A stretch of 64,000 nucleotides of DNA from Bradysia coprophila (lineage: Eukaryota > Arthropoda > Insecta > Diptera > Sciaridae): NCBI RefSeq assembly GCF_014529535.1, contig NW_023503294.1:1-64000 (forward strand). Reading direction: 5' to 3'. This document shows positions 51,501 to 63,400 of this stretch, piece by piece. The position numbers were made by a program, and so were the translations under genes. The notes under the pieces are model-generated. The model saw nothing but the letters and a program-made list of their open reading frames with translations, was not told the DNA's origin and made no database searches. Each line of letters opens with the position of its first letter. Positions within the stretch are counted from its first letter, which is position 1.

Positions 51501-54306
51501 TTCAAATACTTTGCCAGCAAGCTGTTCCGTTCATCGTCCTCCACTGAATCGAATTTGTTTTTCAGTAGCTGAGCAATCGAAAAGAATTTCCGGCAGGATT
51601 CTTCGAAGAAAGTCTGAATTTTGACTTGATCGTCGTGCGATTGCAACGGTATTTTGACCAAATTGGTGGCAATTTTTAAAATGACTGGAAAAAGGGGCAG
51701 ATTTTCCGTGGACGAATCAATAAGCAACAGTTGATCCAGCAGTTGAGTTCGCATTGTCAAATCACATCCGATGTCTTTAGCAATTAGAATCTGTTCCGAT
51801 ATTATCAACAACGAGGACAAAACGCATTTTCTGACTGTAAAATCTTTGGATTCACACAGCTGCTTGTACAGATAATTGACCATCTTCGAATCGATATCTT
51901 TCAATACTGCTTCGTGTGGTGCTATTTGAACGATGTGTGCATAGGATTCGACAGCCAAAATATTAATTTTCAGCAAATCATTTTCCTTCTGATTGTCTTT
52001 CATGAAATTCAAACCGGCAAAGAAACTGCCCGGCGACTTTTTGCTGCCCTCTTCCTGTATCAGCGAGTTCACTTTCTTCAGCACAATGTCTAAATGAACT
52101 TTCGAAATGAATCCCAGCGACCGGGCTGCATCGATTAGAATAGTTTCGACTTCACCGTTCGATGAACTCTTGTCGATCACTCGCTCCTGTCGCACTATGT
52201 GGAATATCAGATCAATTTTGCTCTCAATCGATTGTATGTCAGTCACGTACTGTAACGCCGTACCAAGCATCTTCATCAGCATACCCTTTTCCTGATTGAA
52301 TTTCGGAACGAAATATTCGCCCGGAGGCGGACTCATCGGATAGAGAACTATTTGATCTGCCAGTTTGTTCGCTAAGGATTCGGCAAACTTGTAATCATCA
52401 ACGTCTTTGATTGTCACTCGAAGAAACTCAAACAATTTCTCGTCAAAATCGATAATGCTCTTGGTCAAACAGAGAATCAGTTCGGGAATCTTCTCCAACC
52501 ATCTCGGCTGCAGGAATTTATTGACGCACGGAGCATAGTACTTCAAAAATGACAGAATGTTTTCGATCTGTTTCGTGTTGCTGGTATTGCCCATCAGTGT
52601 CAATGAACGAGCTAGTACGGCTTCCGGGCCGGGTATTGATGTTTTACCGGTTTCATCGTTTTCACTTTTCGATTCTTCCGGAACGGCGGCGTTTTTCGAA
52701 AATAATTTGCTCAAACATTTAGCGATACTGCTGCAGATGTCCGTGTACTCGACGACTAAATAATGGTAGAGTAATTCTCTTTTCAATATATCGTCGACTG
52801 TGCCGACGGTTGTCGCCAGCATATACAGGGAATTGTTGCAGGCAAGTGTGAAGTCATTATGTTCGTCCGCTGTTCCATGGTCCTGGTTAAATTTGTTCAA
52901 CTTACAACTGTTACGCAAGATGAATTTAACAAATTCTTTGTCGTCAATCAACGATTTCTGCGTCAATGCAACGATCGTCTTCAGCAGAATCATTTTCATT
53001 TTGACGTTCTTTTCTTGTTGAATCAAGGTCTTGAGCAGTGGCATAAAATCGCCACTTTTCGGCGATACCAAATGATGGCATGTGTTGGTCAGGTGTGTCA
53101 ACACTAACAGCGATTTGATGCGTTCCCGTTCATTGTTGCTACGCATTTGCTGGCCGAGCATGTCGAATATTTTCGTTGCATAGGTTTCGACCAGTAAATC
53201 GAAACAGCGCAGAGATTCATAGTGGCTTTTCACCTTTTGCGGTTTTTCATAGTCCGGATTGACGCACACCAAATCAAACAATGTGGATATGACGCCATCC
53301 GACAGAGGATCTATGGTTTTCGGATCGTTGTCGATAGTCGTTTTCAGGACGGAAGCCAACAGCTGTGTGATGGCATTACGGTCCATTGACCTTCTGTAGA
53401 AGCTAAGAATTTGCAGAATGACCTTATTCGCTTGGTCTCGTATCTTCTCTTTCGACAGCAATGGATACATGTAAGACAGTGCCTGTAATATTTCCGACGA
53501 AACCTTCAACTCACGGCTGGGTAACCATTGATGTATCAACACTTCATAGGCAATGGCCAATTCAGCACTAATGTCTTCAACCGTTGATTCGTTATCGTTG
53601 CGTGATAAATACTCGGACATGGCTTCAGCGAATCGTCCGATTGCGAATGCAAATGCCTGCTTAACGTGATCCAATTTTATCATACTCAATGTGGGCAAAA
53701 TGGTCTCCAACGTTGATTTGATGGAGCCAGTCACTCCCAGTACATTCACCGAAGCGATCGCACCCATACAGTGTAAAATCATAAAATGACTAACTTGACC
53801 ATTTTGCAGATGACTGAACAGCTCGTCGAGAACCTGCGGAGAATTTTGATTTTGGAATGAGTTACCATGGATAAACGAATGCCGAAGTCGTGTACCTTTT
53901 GACAATGCACGCGTCCCAAAGCAACGATTATCTCACCACCAGGTTTTTGTATTGGCGTACACTGGTCCGTCGTCTTCGTGATTTCAGTAATCGTAAAGTT
54001 GATCAGTTTCATCAGCGCCTCATCGTTCAAATGTTTCAAGTCGGTTAATGTGAACTTTTCAAAGACTCTGGTGGAATTAGAGAGTCAGTTGTACATCATG
54101 TTTAAGTCGATTTGTAAAGAAAAATGAGTCTAACCGTAATATGATAACAGTTGCCTGGTCGCTTAACTTGGGCTGCTTAATTTTGAACTCACACAGAGCG
54201 GTAATGGTGATATTCGGTCGATTCTCGATCATACGGAACAATGCATTTTCCACTGCGTTCCGCACGTACTCATCCTTTTCATTGATACTTTCCAATAAAC
54301 TATTGA
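42547..54306 (-). CDS. Mroh1: MROH1-like maestro HEAT-repeat protein, first codons not found
   Basis: MROH1 is a long alpha-solenoid of HEAT repeats, linked in other animals to lysosome/late-endosome surfaces. Thirteen exons, minus strand, GT-AG: 54306-54135, 54067-53896, 53833-51338, 47585-47500, 47432-47051, 46991-46867, 46811-46607, 46540-46030, 45951-45725, 45661-45437, 45366-45232, 45161-45059, 42695-42547. They give 1661 residues plus a leading partial codon, against about 1640 in human. Matching family landmarks: NSLLESINEKDEYVRNAVEN at the start, EVLIHQWLPSRELKVS, IRIRPFFENPAPEIREAAIL, LPFLKSSWSEIRGNAA and the last repeat VLLKDDHIAVRVKAATALG. The first exon (probably only a few codons) is not in 54307-54450 and may lie beyond the satellite. 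Exon 1 could also start at 54312 (alternative AG). Introns 3 and 12 are mostly transposon. Confidence 0.9.
42727..44179 (+). mobile_element. Gag-only copia-type LTR element (1453 bp)
   Basis: Two 163-bp LTRs, 42727-42889 and 44017-44179, both TGTTGGAAGTAACTC ... GTTCCAACA, differing at only two positions seen (TGAATT/TAAATT and AATGAAG/AATAAAG). The LTR is followed by GGTTATGGGCCCAG, the initiator-tRNA-Met primer site typical of copia. A purine tract, GTGGAGGAG, precedes the second LTR. The only ORF is gag; protease, integrase and reverse transcriptase are absent. It lies in MROH1 intron 12, antisense to that gene. Confidence 0.9.
42943..43707 (+). CDS. Copia-type Gag polyprotein, intact
   Basis: 254 aa, intact ORF starting MATETKITLTKLNGSNYYNW, which is the usual copia Gag opening (L-NG-NY-NW). 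The middle region has the UBN2/gag-polypeptide pattern (TCISAKEAWKKLNEFHE, LIGSLPESYNSLAAIL). A CCHC zinc knuckle, CFFCDKKGHYKRNC (spacing C-x2-C-x4-H-x4-C), lies near residues 209-222. It ends with an acidic tail, DDSDVDYAF, and a stop, with no read-through into protease. A Gag of this kind would bind and package its RNA; enzymes would have to come from another element. Confidence 0.9.
   Translation: MATETKITLTKLNGSNYYNWRYKVEIMLIGKGLWKVIKDDKPDPVTADWTEKDEKAHSHIALTIEYDQIQHIKTCISAKEAWKKLNEFHEKDTPNSRVAILRKLMTKKLEENGDVVAHVNEKNELFQKLLALGDEFKPEFILSATLIGSLPESYNSLAAILESRNEELTSSLVCSKIIDGYERRKERNVIKEASAYKLSSSRHSKDDVACFFCDKKGHYKRNCEEYKEWIDKKQSRSDREKLVYEDDSDVDYAF
44180..45037 (+). pseudogene. Second, decayed gag unit sharing the middle LTR
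   Basis: Starts at the primer-site sequence after the second LTR. gag begins at 44233 but is broken at 44467-44469 (Lys codon changed to TAA), then by a small insertion near 44545-44555 and further indels around 44590. The frame is open again at 44604-45005. The zinc-knuckle His is replaced by Gln (DKKGQYKRNC). It stops at TTTAATTGA (45018), where the first unit continues; a third LTR is absent. Instead AGTTCTAACACAACAAAA (45020-45037) is an inverted scrap of the LTR. Confidence 0.85.
47630..51322. mobile_element. AGAGTGATATC-ended element filling MROH1 intron 3, carrying copy 5
   Basis: Ends AGAGTGATATCGCCAAATCT and complement AGAGTGATATCTCCAAATCT; TA flanks (47628-47629 and 51323-51324; TTAA is equally possible). 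Inverted arms of about 210 bp each (GGAACAAGCGGTCTCCG, GAAGACATGTCAGAGG blocks) enclose copy 5 and a short unique stretch (50841-51080). Same terminal family as 31132-32218. Confidence 0.85.
47954..50840 (+). mobile_element. Tandem-core repeat element, copy 5 (longest, about 16 core units)
   Basis: Head AGCCCCGTACGAAGTAC at 47954, tail end CTGATGGCTCG at 50840. Core units marked by CTAGGGCCCTATG recur from 48391 to 50560 at 142-149-bp spacing, about sixteen in all. Neighbouring units are more alike than distant ones (for example alternating TTGGACTAAGG and TCGGACTAAGG types), which indicates local duplication. Tail palindrome (here AATTGCGCTATGCACAATT, one mismatch) at about 50653-50671. Confidence 0.9.
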
Positions 54307-54445
54307 CTGCAGCTGAGGAGGTGGAATAGGAATTTTAGTCTTGCATTTCGTATTGGATTTTCCATCATTCATCATCGCAATGTTTGAGCAAATTTATTAT
54401 ATTTTCTCTCACAAACATGATAACAAGAGCTATCATATTGAGTAA
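54307..54445. other. Spacer between MROH1 exon and satellite
   Basis: Contains the polypyrimidine/AG acceptor for the first recognised MROH1 exon (minus strand ... CCACCTCCTCAGCTGCAG). No start codon in the right frame is found before an in-frame stop, so the start exon lies elsewhere. Confidence 0.6.
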
Positions 54446-57400
54446 AGGCGTCGAATTTCATCGTTTGGAAAATAATTAATTTAAACGTCGAATTTCATCG
54501 TTTGGAAAATAATTAATTTAAACGTCGAATTTCATCGTTTGGAAAATAATTAATTTAAACGTCGAATTTCATCGTTTGGAAAATAATTAATTTAAACGTC
54601 GAATTTCATCGTTTGGAAAATAATTAATTTAAGCGTCGAAATTCGTCATTTGGAAAATAATTAATTTAAACGTCGAATTTCATCGTTTGGAAAATAATTA
54701 ATTTAAACGTCGAATTTCATCGTTTGGAAAATAATTAATTTAAACGTCGAATTTCATCGTTTGGAAAATAATTAATTTAAGCGTCGAAATTCGTCATTTG
54801 GAAAATAATTAATTTAAACGTCGAATTTCATCGTTTGGAAAATAATTAATTTAAACGTCGAATTTCATCGTTTGGAAAATAATTAATTTAAACGTCGAAT
54901 TTCATCGTTTGGAAAATAATTAATTTAAACGTCGAATTTCATCGTTTGGAAAATAATTAATTTAAACGTCGAATTTCATCGTTTGGAAATAATTAATTTA
55001 AGCGTCGAAATTCGTCATTTGGAAAATAATTAATTTAAACGTCGAATTTCATCGTTTGGAAAATAATTAATTTAAACGTCGAATTTCATCGTTTGGAAAA
55101 TAATTAATTTAAGCGTCGAAATTCGTCATTTGGAAAATAATTAATTTAAACGTCGAATTTCATCGTTTGGAAAATAATTAATTTAAGCGTCGAAATTCGT
55201 CATTTGGAAAATAATTAATTTAAACGTCGAATTTCATCGTTTGGAAAATAATTAATTTAAACGTCGAATTTCAATCGTTTGGAAAATAATTAATTTAAAC
55301 GTCGAATTTCATCGTTTGGAAATAATTAATTTAAGCGTCGAAATTCGTCATTTGGAAATAATTAATTTAAACGTCGAATTTCATCGTTTGGAAAATAATT
55401 AATTTAAACGTCGAATTTCATCGTTTGGAAAATAATTAATTTAAACGTCGAATTTCATCGTTTGGAAAATAATTAATTTAAGCGTCGAAATTCGTCATTT
55501 GGAAAATAATTAATTTAAACGTCGAATTTCATCGTTTGGAAAATAATTAATTTAAACGTCGAATTTCATCGTTTGGAAAATAATTAATTTAAACGTCGAA
55601 TTCTCATCGTTTGGAAAATAATTAATTTAAACGTCGAATTTCATCGTTTGGAAAATAATTAATTTAAAGCGTCGGAAATTGTCATCGTTTGGAAAATAAT
55701 TAATTTAAACGTCGAATTTCATCGTTTTTTTGTCGATCATTTGGAAAATAATTAATTTAAACGTCGAATTTCATCGTTTCGGAAAATAATTAATTTAAAC
55801 GTCGAATTTCATCGTTTGGAAAATAATTAATTTAAGCGTCGAAATTCGTCATTTGGAAAATAATTAATTTAAACGTCGAATTTCATCGTTTGGAAAATAA
55901 TTAATTTAAACGGATTCGAATTTCATCGTTTGGAAAATAATTAATTTTAAAACGTCGAATTTCATCGTTTGGAAAATAATTAATTTAAGCGTCCGAAATT
56001 CGTCATTTGGAAAATAATTAATTTAAACGTCGAATTTCATCGTTTGGAAAATAATTAATTTAAACGTCGAATTATCGTTTGAAATATTATTAACGTCGAA
56101 TTTCATGTTGAAAATAATTAATTTAAACGTCGAATTTCATCGTTTGGAAAATAATTAATTTAAACGTCGAATTTCATCGTTTGGAAAATAATTAATTTAA
56201 ACGTCGAATTTCATCGTTTGGAAAATAATTAATTTAAGCGTCGAAATTCGTCATTTAATTTACGTCGATTTTTTGGAAAATAATTAATTTAAACGTCGAA
56301 TTTCATCGTTTGGAAAATAATTAATTTAAACGTCGAATTTCATCGTTTGGAAATAATTAATTTAAACGTCGAATTTCATCGTTTGGAAAATAATTAATTT
56401 AAACGTCGAATTTCATCGTTTGGAAAATAATTAATTTAAACGTCGAATTTCATCGTTTGGAAAATAATTAATTTAAACGTCGAATTTTCATCGTTTGGAA
56501 ATAATTAATTTAACGTCGAATTTCATCGTTTGAAAATAATTAATTTAAACGTCGAATTTCATCGTTTGGAAAATAATTAATTTAAAACGTCGAATTTGGT
56601 CGAATTCATCGGAAATAATTAATTTAACGTCGAATTCATCGTTTGGAAAATAATTAATTTAAGCGTCGAAATTCGTCATTTGGAAAATAATTAATTTAAA
56701 CGTCGAATTTCATCGTTTGGAAAATAATTAATTTAAACGTCGAATTTCATCGTTTGGAAAATAATTAATTTAAACGTCGAATTTCATCGTTTGGAAAATA
56801 ATTAATTAAGCGTCGAATTCGTCATTGGAAAATAATTAATTTAAACGTCGAATTTCATCGTTTGGAAAATAATTAATTTAAACGTCGAATTTCATCGTTT
56901 GGAAAATAATTAATTTAAGCGTCGAAATTCGTCATTTGGAAAATAATTAATTTAAACGTCGAATTTCATCGTTTGGAAAATAATTAATTTAAACGTCGAA
57001 TTTCATCGTTTGGAAAATAATTAATTTAAACGTCGAATTTCATCGTTTGGAAAATAATTAATTTAACGTCGAATTCATTGAAAATAATTAATTTAAACGT
57101 CGAATTTCATCGTTTGGAAAATAATTAATTTAAAACGTCGAATTTCATCGTTTGGAAAATAATTAATTTAAGCGTCGAAATTCGTCATTTGGAAAATAAT
57201 TAATTTAAACGTCGAATTTCATCGTTTGGAAAATAATTAATTTAAACGTCGAATTTCATCGTTTGGAAAAATAATTAAACGGAATCATCTTAAATAATTA
57301 AACGTCGAATTTCATCGTGAAAATAATTAATTTAAACGTCGAATTTCATCGTTTGGAAAATAATTAATTTAAACGTCGAAATTTCATCGTTTGGAAAATA

Positions 57401-60400
57401 ATTAATTTAAGCGTCGAAATTCGTCATTTGGAAAATAATTAATTAAGTCGAATTTCATTTTATTTTTAAACGTCGAATTTCATCGTTTGGAAAATAATTA
57501 ATTAAACGTCGAATTATCGTTTGGAAATAATTAATTTAAACGTCGAATTTCATCGTTTGGAAAATAATTATTTAAACGTCGAATTTCATCGTTTGGAAAA
57601 TAATTAATTTAAACGTCGAATTTCATCGTTTGGAAAATAATTAATTTAAGCGTCGAAATTCGTCATTTGGAAAATAATTAATTTAAACGTCCGAATTTCA
57701 TCGTTTGGAAAATAATTAATTTAAACGTCGAATTTCATCGTTTGGAAAATAATTAATTTAAACGTCGAATTTCATCGTTTGGAAAATAATTAATTTAACG
57801 TCGAATTCAGTCGATTTGAAAATAATTAATTTAAACGTCGAATTTCATCGTTTGGAAAATAATTAATTTAAACGTCGAATTTCATCGTTGGAAAATAATT
57901 AATTTAAAGCGTCGAAATTTCAATCGATTTGGAAAATAATAATTTAAACGTCGAATTTCATGTTTGGAAAATAATTAATTTAAACGTCGAATTTCATCGT
58001 TTGGAAAATAATTAATTTTAAACGGTCTCGGAATTTGTCAATCGCATTTGGAAAATAATTAATTTTAAACGTCGAATTTCATCGTTTATTATTTCGTTTC
58101 ATCGTTTGGAAAATAATTAATTTAAAGCGTCCGAAATTTCGTCATTTGGAAATAATTGAAAATTTTAAATCGTCGGAATATTTTCGTCATTTTCGTTTGA
58201 AAATAATTAATTTAACGTCGAATTTCATCGTTTGGAATTAATTTAATAATTATATTATTAAGCGTCGAAATTCGTCATTTGGAAAATAATTAATTTAAAC
58301 GTCGAATTTCATCGTTTGGAAAATAATTAATTTAAAACGTCGAATTTCATCGTTTGGAAAATAATTAATTTAAACGTCGAATTTCATCGTTTGAAAATAA
58401 TTAATTTAAAGTCGATCATCGGATAATTCGTCGATTCCGTTTGGAAAATAATTAATTTAAACGTCATTGAAATTAATTAAATCGAATTCATCGTTGAAAA
58501 ATAATTAATTTAAACGTCGAATTTCATCGTTTGGAAAATAATTAATTTAAGCGTCGAAATTCGTCATTTTGGAAAATAATTAATTTAAACGTCGAATTTT
58601 CATCGTTTGGAAAATAATTAATTTAAACGTCGAATTTCATCGTTTGGAAAATAATTAATTTAAACGTCGAATTTCATCGTTTGGAAAATAATTAATTTAA
58701 GCGTCGAATTTTCGTCATTTTGAAAATAATATTTAAACGTCGAATTTCATCGTTTGGAAAATAATTAATTTAAACGTCGAATTTCATCGTTTGGAAAATA
58801 ATTAATTTAAGCGTCGAATTTCATTTGAAAATAATTAATTTAAACGTCGAATTTCATCGTTTGGAAAATAATTAATTTAAACGTCGAATTTCATCGTTTG
58901 GAAAATAATTAATTTAAACGTCGAAATTTCATCGTTTGGAAAATAATTAATTTAAACGTCGAATTTCATCGTTTGGAAAATAATTAATTTAAACGTCGAA
59001 TTTCATCGTTTGGAAAATAATTAATTTAAACGTCGAATTTCATCGTTTGGAATTCGTCGAATATTAATTTAACCGATTTATGGAAATAATTAATTTAAGC
59101 GTCGAAAATTCGTCATTTGGAAAAATAATTAATTTAAACGTCGAATTTCATCGTTTGGAAAATAATTAATTTAAACGTCGAATTTCATCGTTTGGAAAAT
59201 AATTAATTTAAACGTCGAATTTCATCGTTTTGAAAATAATTAATTTAAACGTCGAATTTCATCGTTTGGAAAATAATTAATTTAAACGTCGAATTTCATC
59301 GTTTGGAAAATAATTAATTTAAAGCGTCGAAATTCGTCATTTGGAAAAATAATTAATTTAAACGTCGAATTTCATCGTTTGGAAAATAATTAATTTAAAC
59401 GTCGAATTTCATCGTTTGGAAAATAATTAATTTAAACGTCGAATTTCATCGTTTGGAAAATAATTAATTTAAGCGTCGAAATTCGTCATTTGGAAAATAA
59501 TTAATTTAACGTCGAATTTCATCGTTTGGAAAATAATTAATTTAAACGTCGAATTTCATCGTTTGGAAAATAATTAATTTAAACGTCGAATTCAGTCATT
59601 TGGAAAATAATTAATTTAAACGTCGAAATTTCGTCATTTGGAAAATAATTAATTTAAACGTCGAATTTCATCGTTTGGAAAATAATTAATTTAAACGTCG
59701 AATTTCATCGTTTGGAAAATAATTAATTTAAACGTCGAATTTCATCATCGTCATCTCGGAAAATAATAATTTAACGTCGAATTTCATCGTTTGGAAAATA
59801 ATTAATTTAAACGTCGAAATTTCATCGTTTGGAAAATAATTAATTTAAACGTCGAATTTCATCGTTTGGAAAATAATTAATTTAAACGTCGAATTTCAAT
59901 CGTTTGGAAAATAATTAATTTAAACGTCGAATTTCATCGTTTGGAAAAATAATTAATTTAAGCGTCGAATTCGTCATTTGGAAAATAATTAATTTAAACG
60001 TCGAATTTCATCGTTTGGAAAATAATTAATTTAAACGTCGAATTTCATCGTTTGGAAAATAAATTTAATCGTTAACGTCGAATTTCATTTTTGAAATAAT
60101 TAATTTAAACGTCGATTCATCGTTTGGAAAATAATTAATTTAAAGCGTCGAATTCGTCATTTTGGAAAATAATTAATTTAAACGTCGAATTTCATCGTTT
60201 GGAAAATAATTAATTTAAACGTCGAATTTCATCGTTTGGAAAATAATTAATTTAAACGTCGAATTTCATCGTTTGGAAAATAATTAATTTAAACGTCGAA
60301 TTTCATCGGTTTGGAAATATAATTTAACGTTTAAACGTCGAATTTCATCGTTTGGAAAATAATTAATTTAAACGGTCGAATTTCATCGTTTGGAAAATAA

Positions 60401-63400
60401 TTAATTTAAACGTCGAATTTCATCGTTTGGAAATAATTAATTTAAACGTCGAATTTCATTCGTTTGGAAAATAATTAATTTAAACGTCGAATTTCATGTT
60501 TGGAATAATTAATTTACGTCTTTCATTTGGAAAATAATTAATTTAAACGTCGAATTTCATCGTTTGGAAAATAATTAATTTAAACGTCGAATTTCATCGT
60601 TTGGAAAATAATTAATTTAAACGTCGGAATTTCATCGTTTTGGAAATTGAAAATAATTAATTTAAACGTCGAATTTCATCGTTTGGAAAATAATTAATTT
60701 AAACGTCGAATTTCATCGTTTGGAAATAATTAATTTAAGCGTCGAAATTTTACAAATCGTTTTGGAAAATAATTAATTTAAACGTCGAATTTCATCGTTT
60801 GGAAAATAATTAATTTAAACGTCGAATTTCATCGTTTGGAAAATAATTAATTTAAACGTCGAATTTCATCGTTTGGAAAATAATTAATTTAAACGTCGAA
60901 TTTCATCGTTTTGGAAAATAATTAATTTAAACGTCGAATTTCATCGTTTGGAAAAATAATTAATTTAAACGTCGAATTTCATCGTTTGGAAAATAATTAA
61001 TTTAAACGTCGAATTTCATCGTTTGGAAAATAATTAATTTTAAGCGTCGAAATTCGTCATTTGGAAATAATTAATTTAAAGTCGAATTTCATCGTTTGGA
61101 AAATAATTAATTTAAACGTCGAATTTCATCGTTTGGAAAATAATTAATTTAACGTCGAATTTCATCGTTTGGAAAATAATTAATTTAAACGTCGAATTTC
61201 ATCGTTTGAAAATAATTAATTTTAACGTCGAATTTCATCGTTTGGAAAATAATTAATTTAAACGTCGAATTTCATCGTTTGGAAAATAATTAATTTAAAC
61301 GGTCCGAATTTCATCGTTTTGGAAATAATTAATTTAAACGTCGAATTTCATCGTTTGGAAAATAATTAATTTAAACGTCGAATTTCATCGTTTGGAAAAT
61401 AATTAATTTTAAGCGTCGAAATTCGTCATTTTGGAAAATAATTAATTTAAACGTCGAATTTCATCGTTTGGAAAATAATTAATTTAAACGTCGAATTTCA
61501 TCGTTTGGAAAATAATTAATTTAAACGTCGAATTTCATCGTTTGGGAAAATAATTATTTAAACGTCGGAAATTCGTCATTTGGAAAATAATTAATTTAAA
61601 CGGTCGAATTTCATCGTTTGGAAAAATAATTAATTTAAACGTCGAATTTCATCGTTTGGAAAATAATTAATTTAAACGTCGAATTTCATGTTTGGAAAAT
61701 AATTAATTTAAGCGTCGAAATTCGTCATTTGGAAAATAATTAATTTAACGTCGATTTCATCGTTTGGAAAATAATTATTTAAACGTCGAATTTCATCGTT
61801 TGGAAAATAATTAATTTAAAACGTCGAATTTCATCGTTTGGAAAATAATTAATTTAAACGTTCGAATTTCATCGTTTGGAAAATAATTAAATTTAAAAAA
61901 CGTCGAATTTCAATCGTCTTTGGAAAATAATTAATTTAAACGTCGATTTCATCGGAAAATTTAACGTCGAATTCATCGTTTGGAAAATAATTAATTTAAA
62001 CGTCGAATTTCATCGTTTGGAAAATAATTAATTTAAACGTCGAATTTCATCGTTTTGGAAAATAATTAATTTAAACGTCGAATTTCATCGTTTGGAAAAA
62101 ATAATTAAAATTTAAACGTCGAATTTCATCGTTTGGAAAATAATTAATTTAAAGCGTCGAAATTCGTCATCTTTGGAAAAATAATTAATTTAAACGTCGA
62201 ATTTCATCGTTTTGGAAAATAATTAATTTAAACGTCGAATTTCATCGTTTGGAAATAATTAATTTAAACGTCGAATTTCATCGTTTGGAAAATAATTAAT
62301 TTAACGTCGAATTTCATCGTTTGGAAAATAATTAATTTAAACGTCGAATTTCGTCATTTGGAAAATAATTAATTTAAACGTCGAATTTCATCGTTTGGAA
62401 AATAATTAATTTAAACGTCGAAATTCTCATTTGGAAATAATTAATTTAAACGTCGAATTTCATCGTTTGGAAAATAATTAATTTAAACGTCGAATTTCAT
62501 CGTTTGAAAATATTAATTAAGCGTCGAAATTTCATGGAAAATAATTAATTTAAACGTCGAATTTCATCGTTTGGAAAATAATTAATTTAAACGTCGAATT
62601 TCATCGTTTGGAAAATAATTAATTTAAACGTCGAATTTCATCGTTTGGAAAATAATTAATTTAAACGTCGAATTTCATCGTTTGGAAAATAATTAATTTA
62701 AACGTCGAATTTCATCGTTTGGAAAATAATTAATTTAAACGTCGAATTTTCATCGTTGGAAAATAATTAATTTAAACGTCGAATTTCATCGTTTGGAAAA
62801 TAATTAATTTAAACGTCGAATTTCATCGTTTGGAAAATAATTAATTTAAACGTCGAATTTCATCGTTTTGGAAAATAATTAATTTAAACGTCGAATTTCA
62901 TCGTTTTGGAAAATAATTAATTTAAACGTCGAATTTCATCGTTTGGGAAAATAATTAATTTAAACGTCGAATTTCATCGTTGGAAAATAATTAATTTAAA
63001 CGTTCGAATTTCATCGTTTGGAAAATAATTAATTTTAAACGTCGAATTTCATCGTTTGGAAAATAATTAATTTAAACGTCGAATTTCATCGTTTTGGAAA
63101 ATAATTAATTTAAACGTCGAATTTCATCGTTTGGAAAATAATTAATTTAAAGCGTCGAAATTCGTCATTTGGGAAAATAATTAATTTAAACGTCGAATTT
63201 CATCGTTGGAAAATAATTAATTTAAACGTCGAATTTCATCGTTTGGAAAATAATTAATTTAAACGTCGAATTCATCGTTTGGAAAATAATTAATTTAAAC
63301 GTCGAATTTCATCGTTTGGAAAATAATTAATTTAAACGTCGCAATTTCATCGTTTGGAAAATAATTAATTTAAACGTCGAATTTCATCGTTTGGAAAATA

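Noticed and set aside
53834..53905. Upstream start of the 916-codon ORF (MSKGTRLRHSFIHG...)
   Set aside because: This is intron between exons ending at 53896 and starting at 53833; the previous exon ends GRVHCQK and continues VLDELF as in the family.
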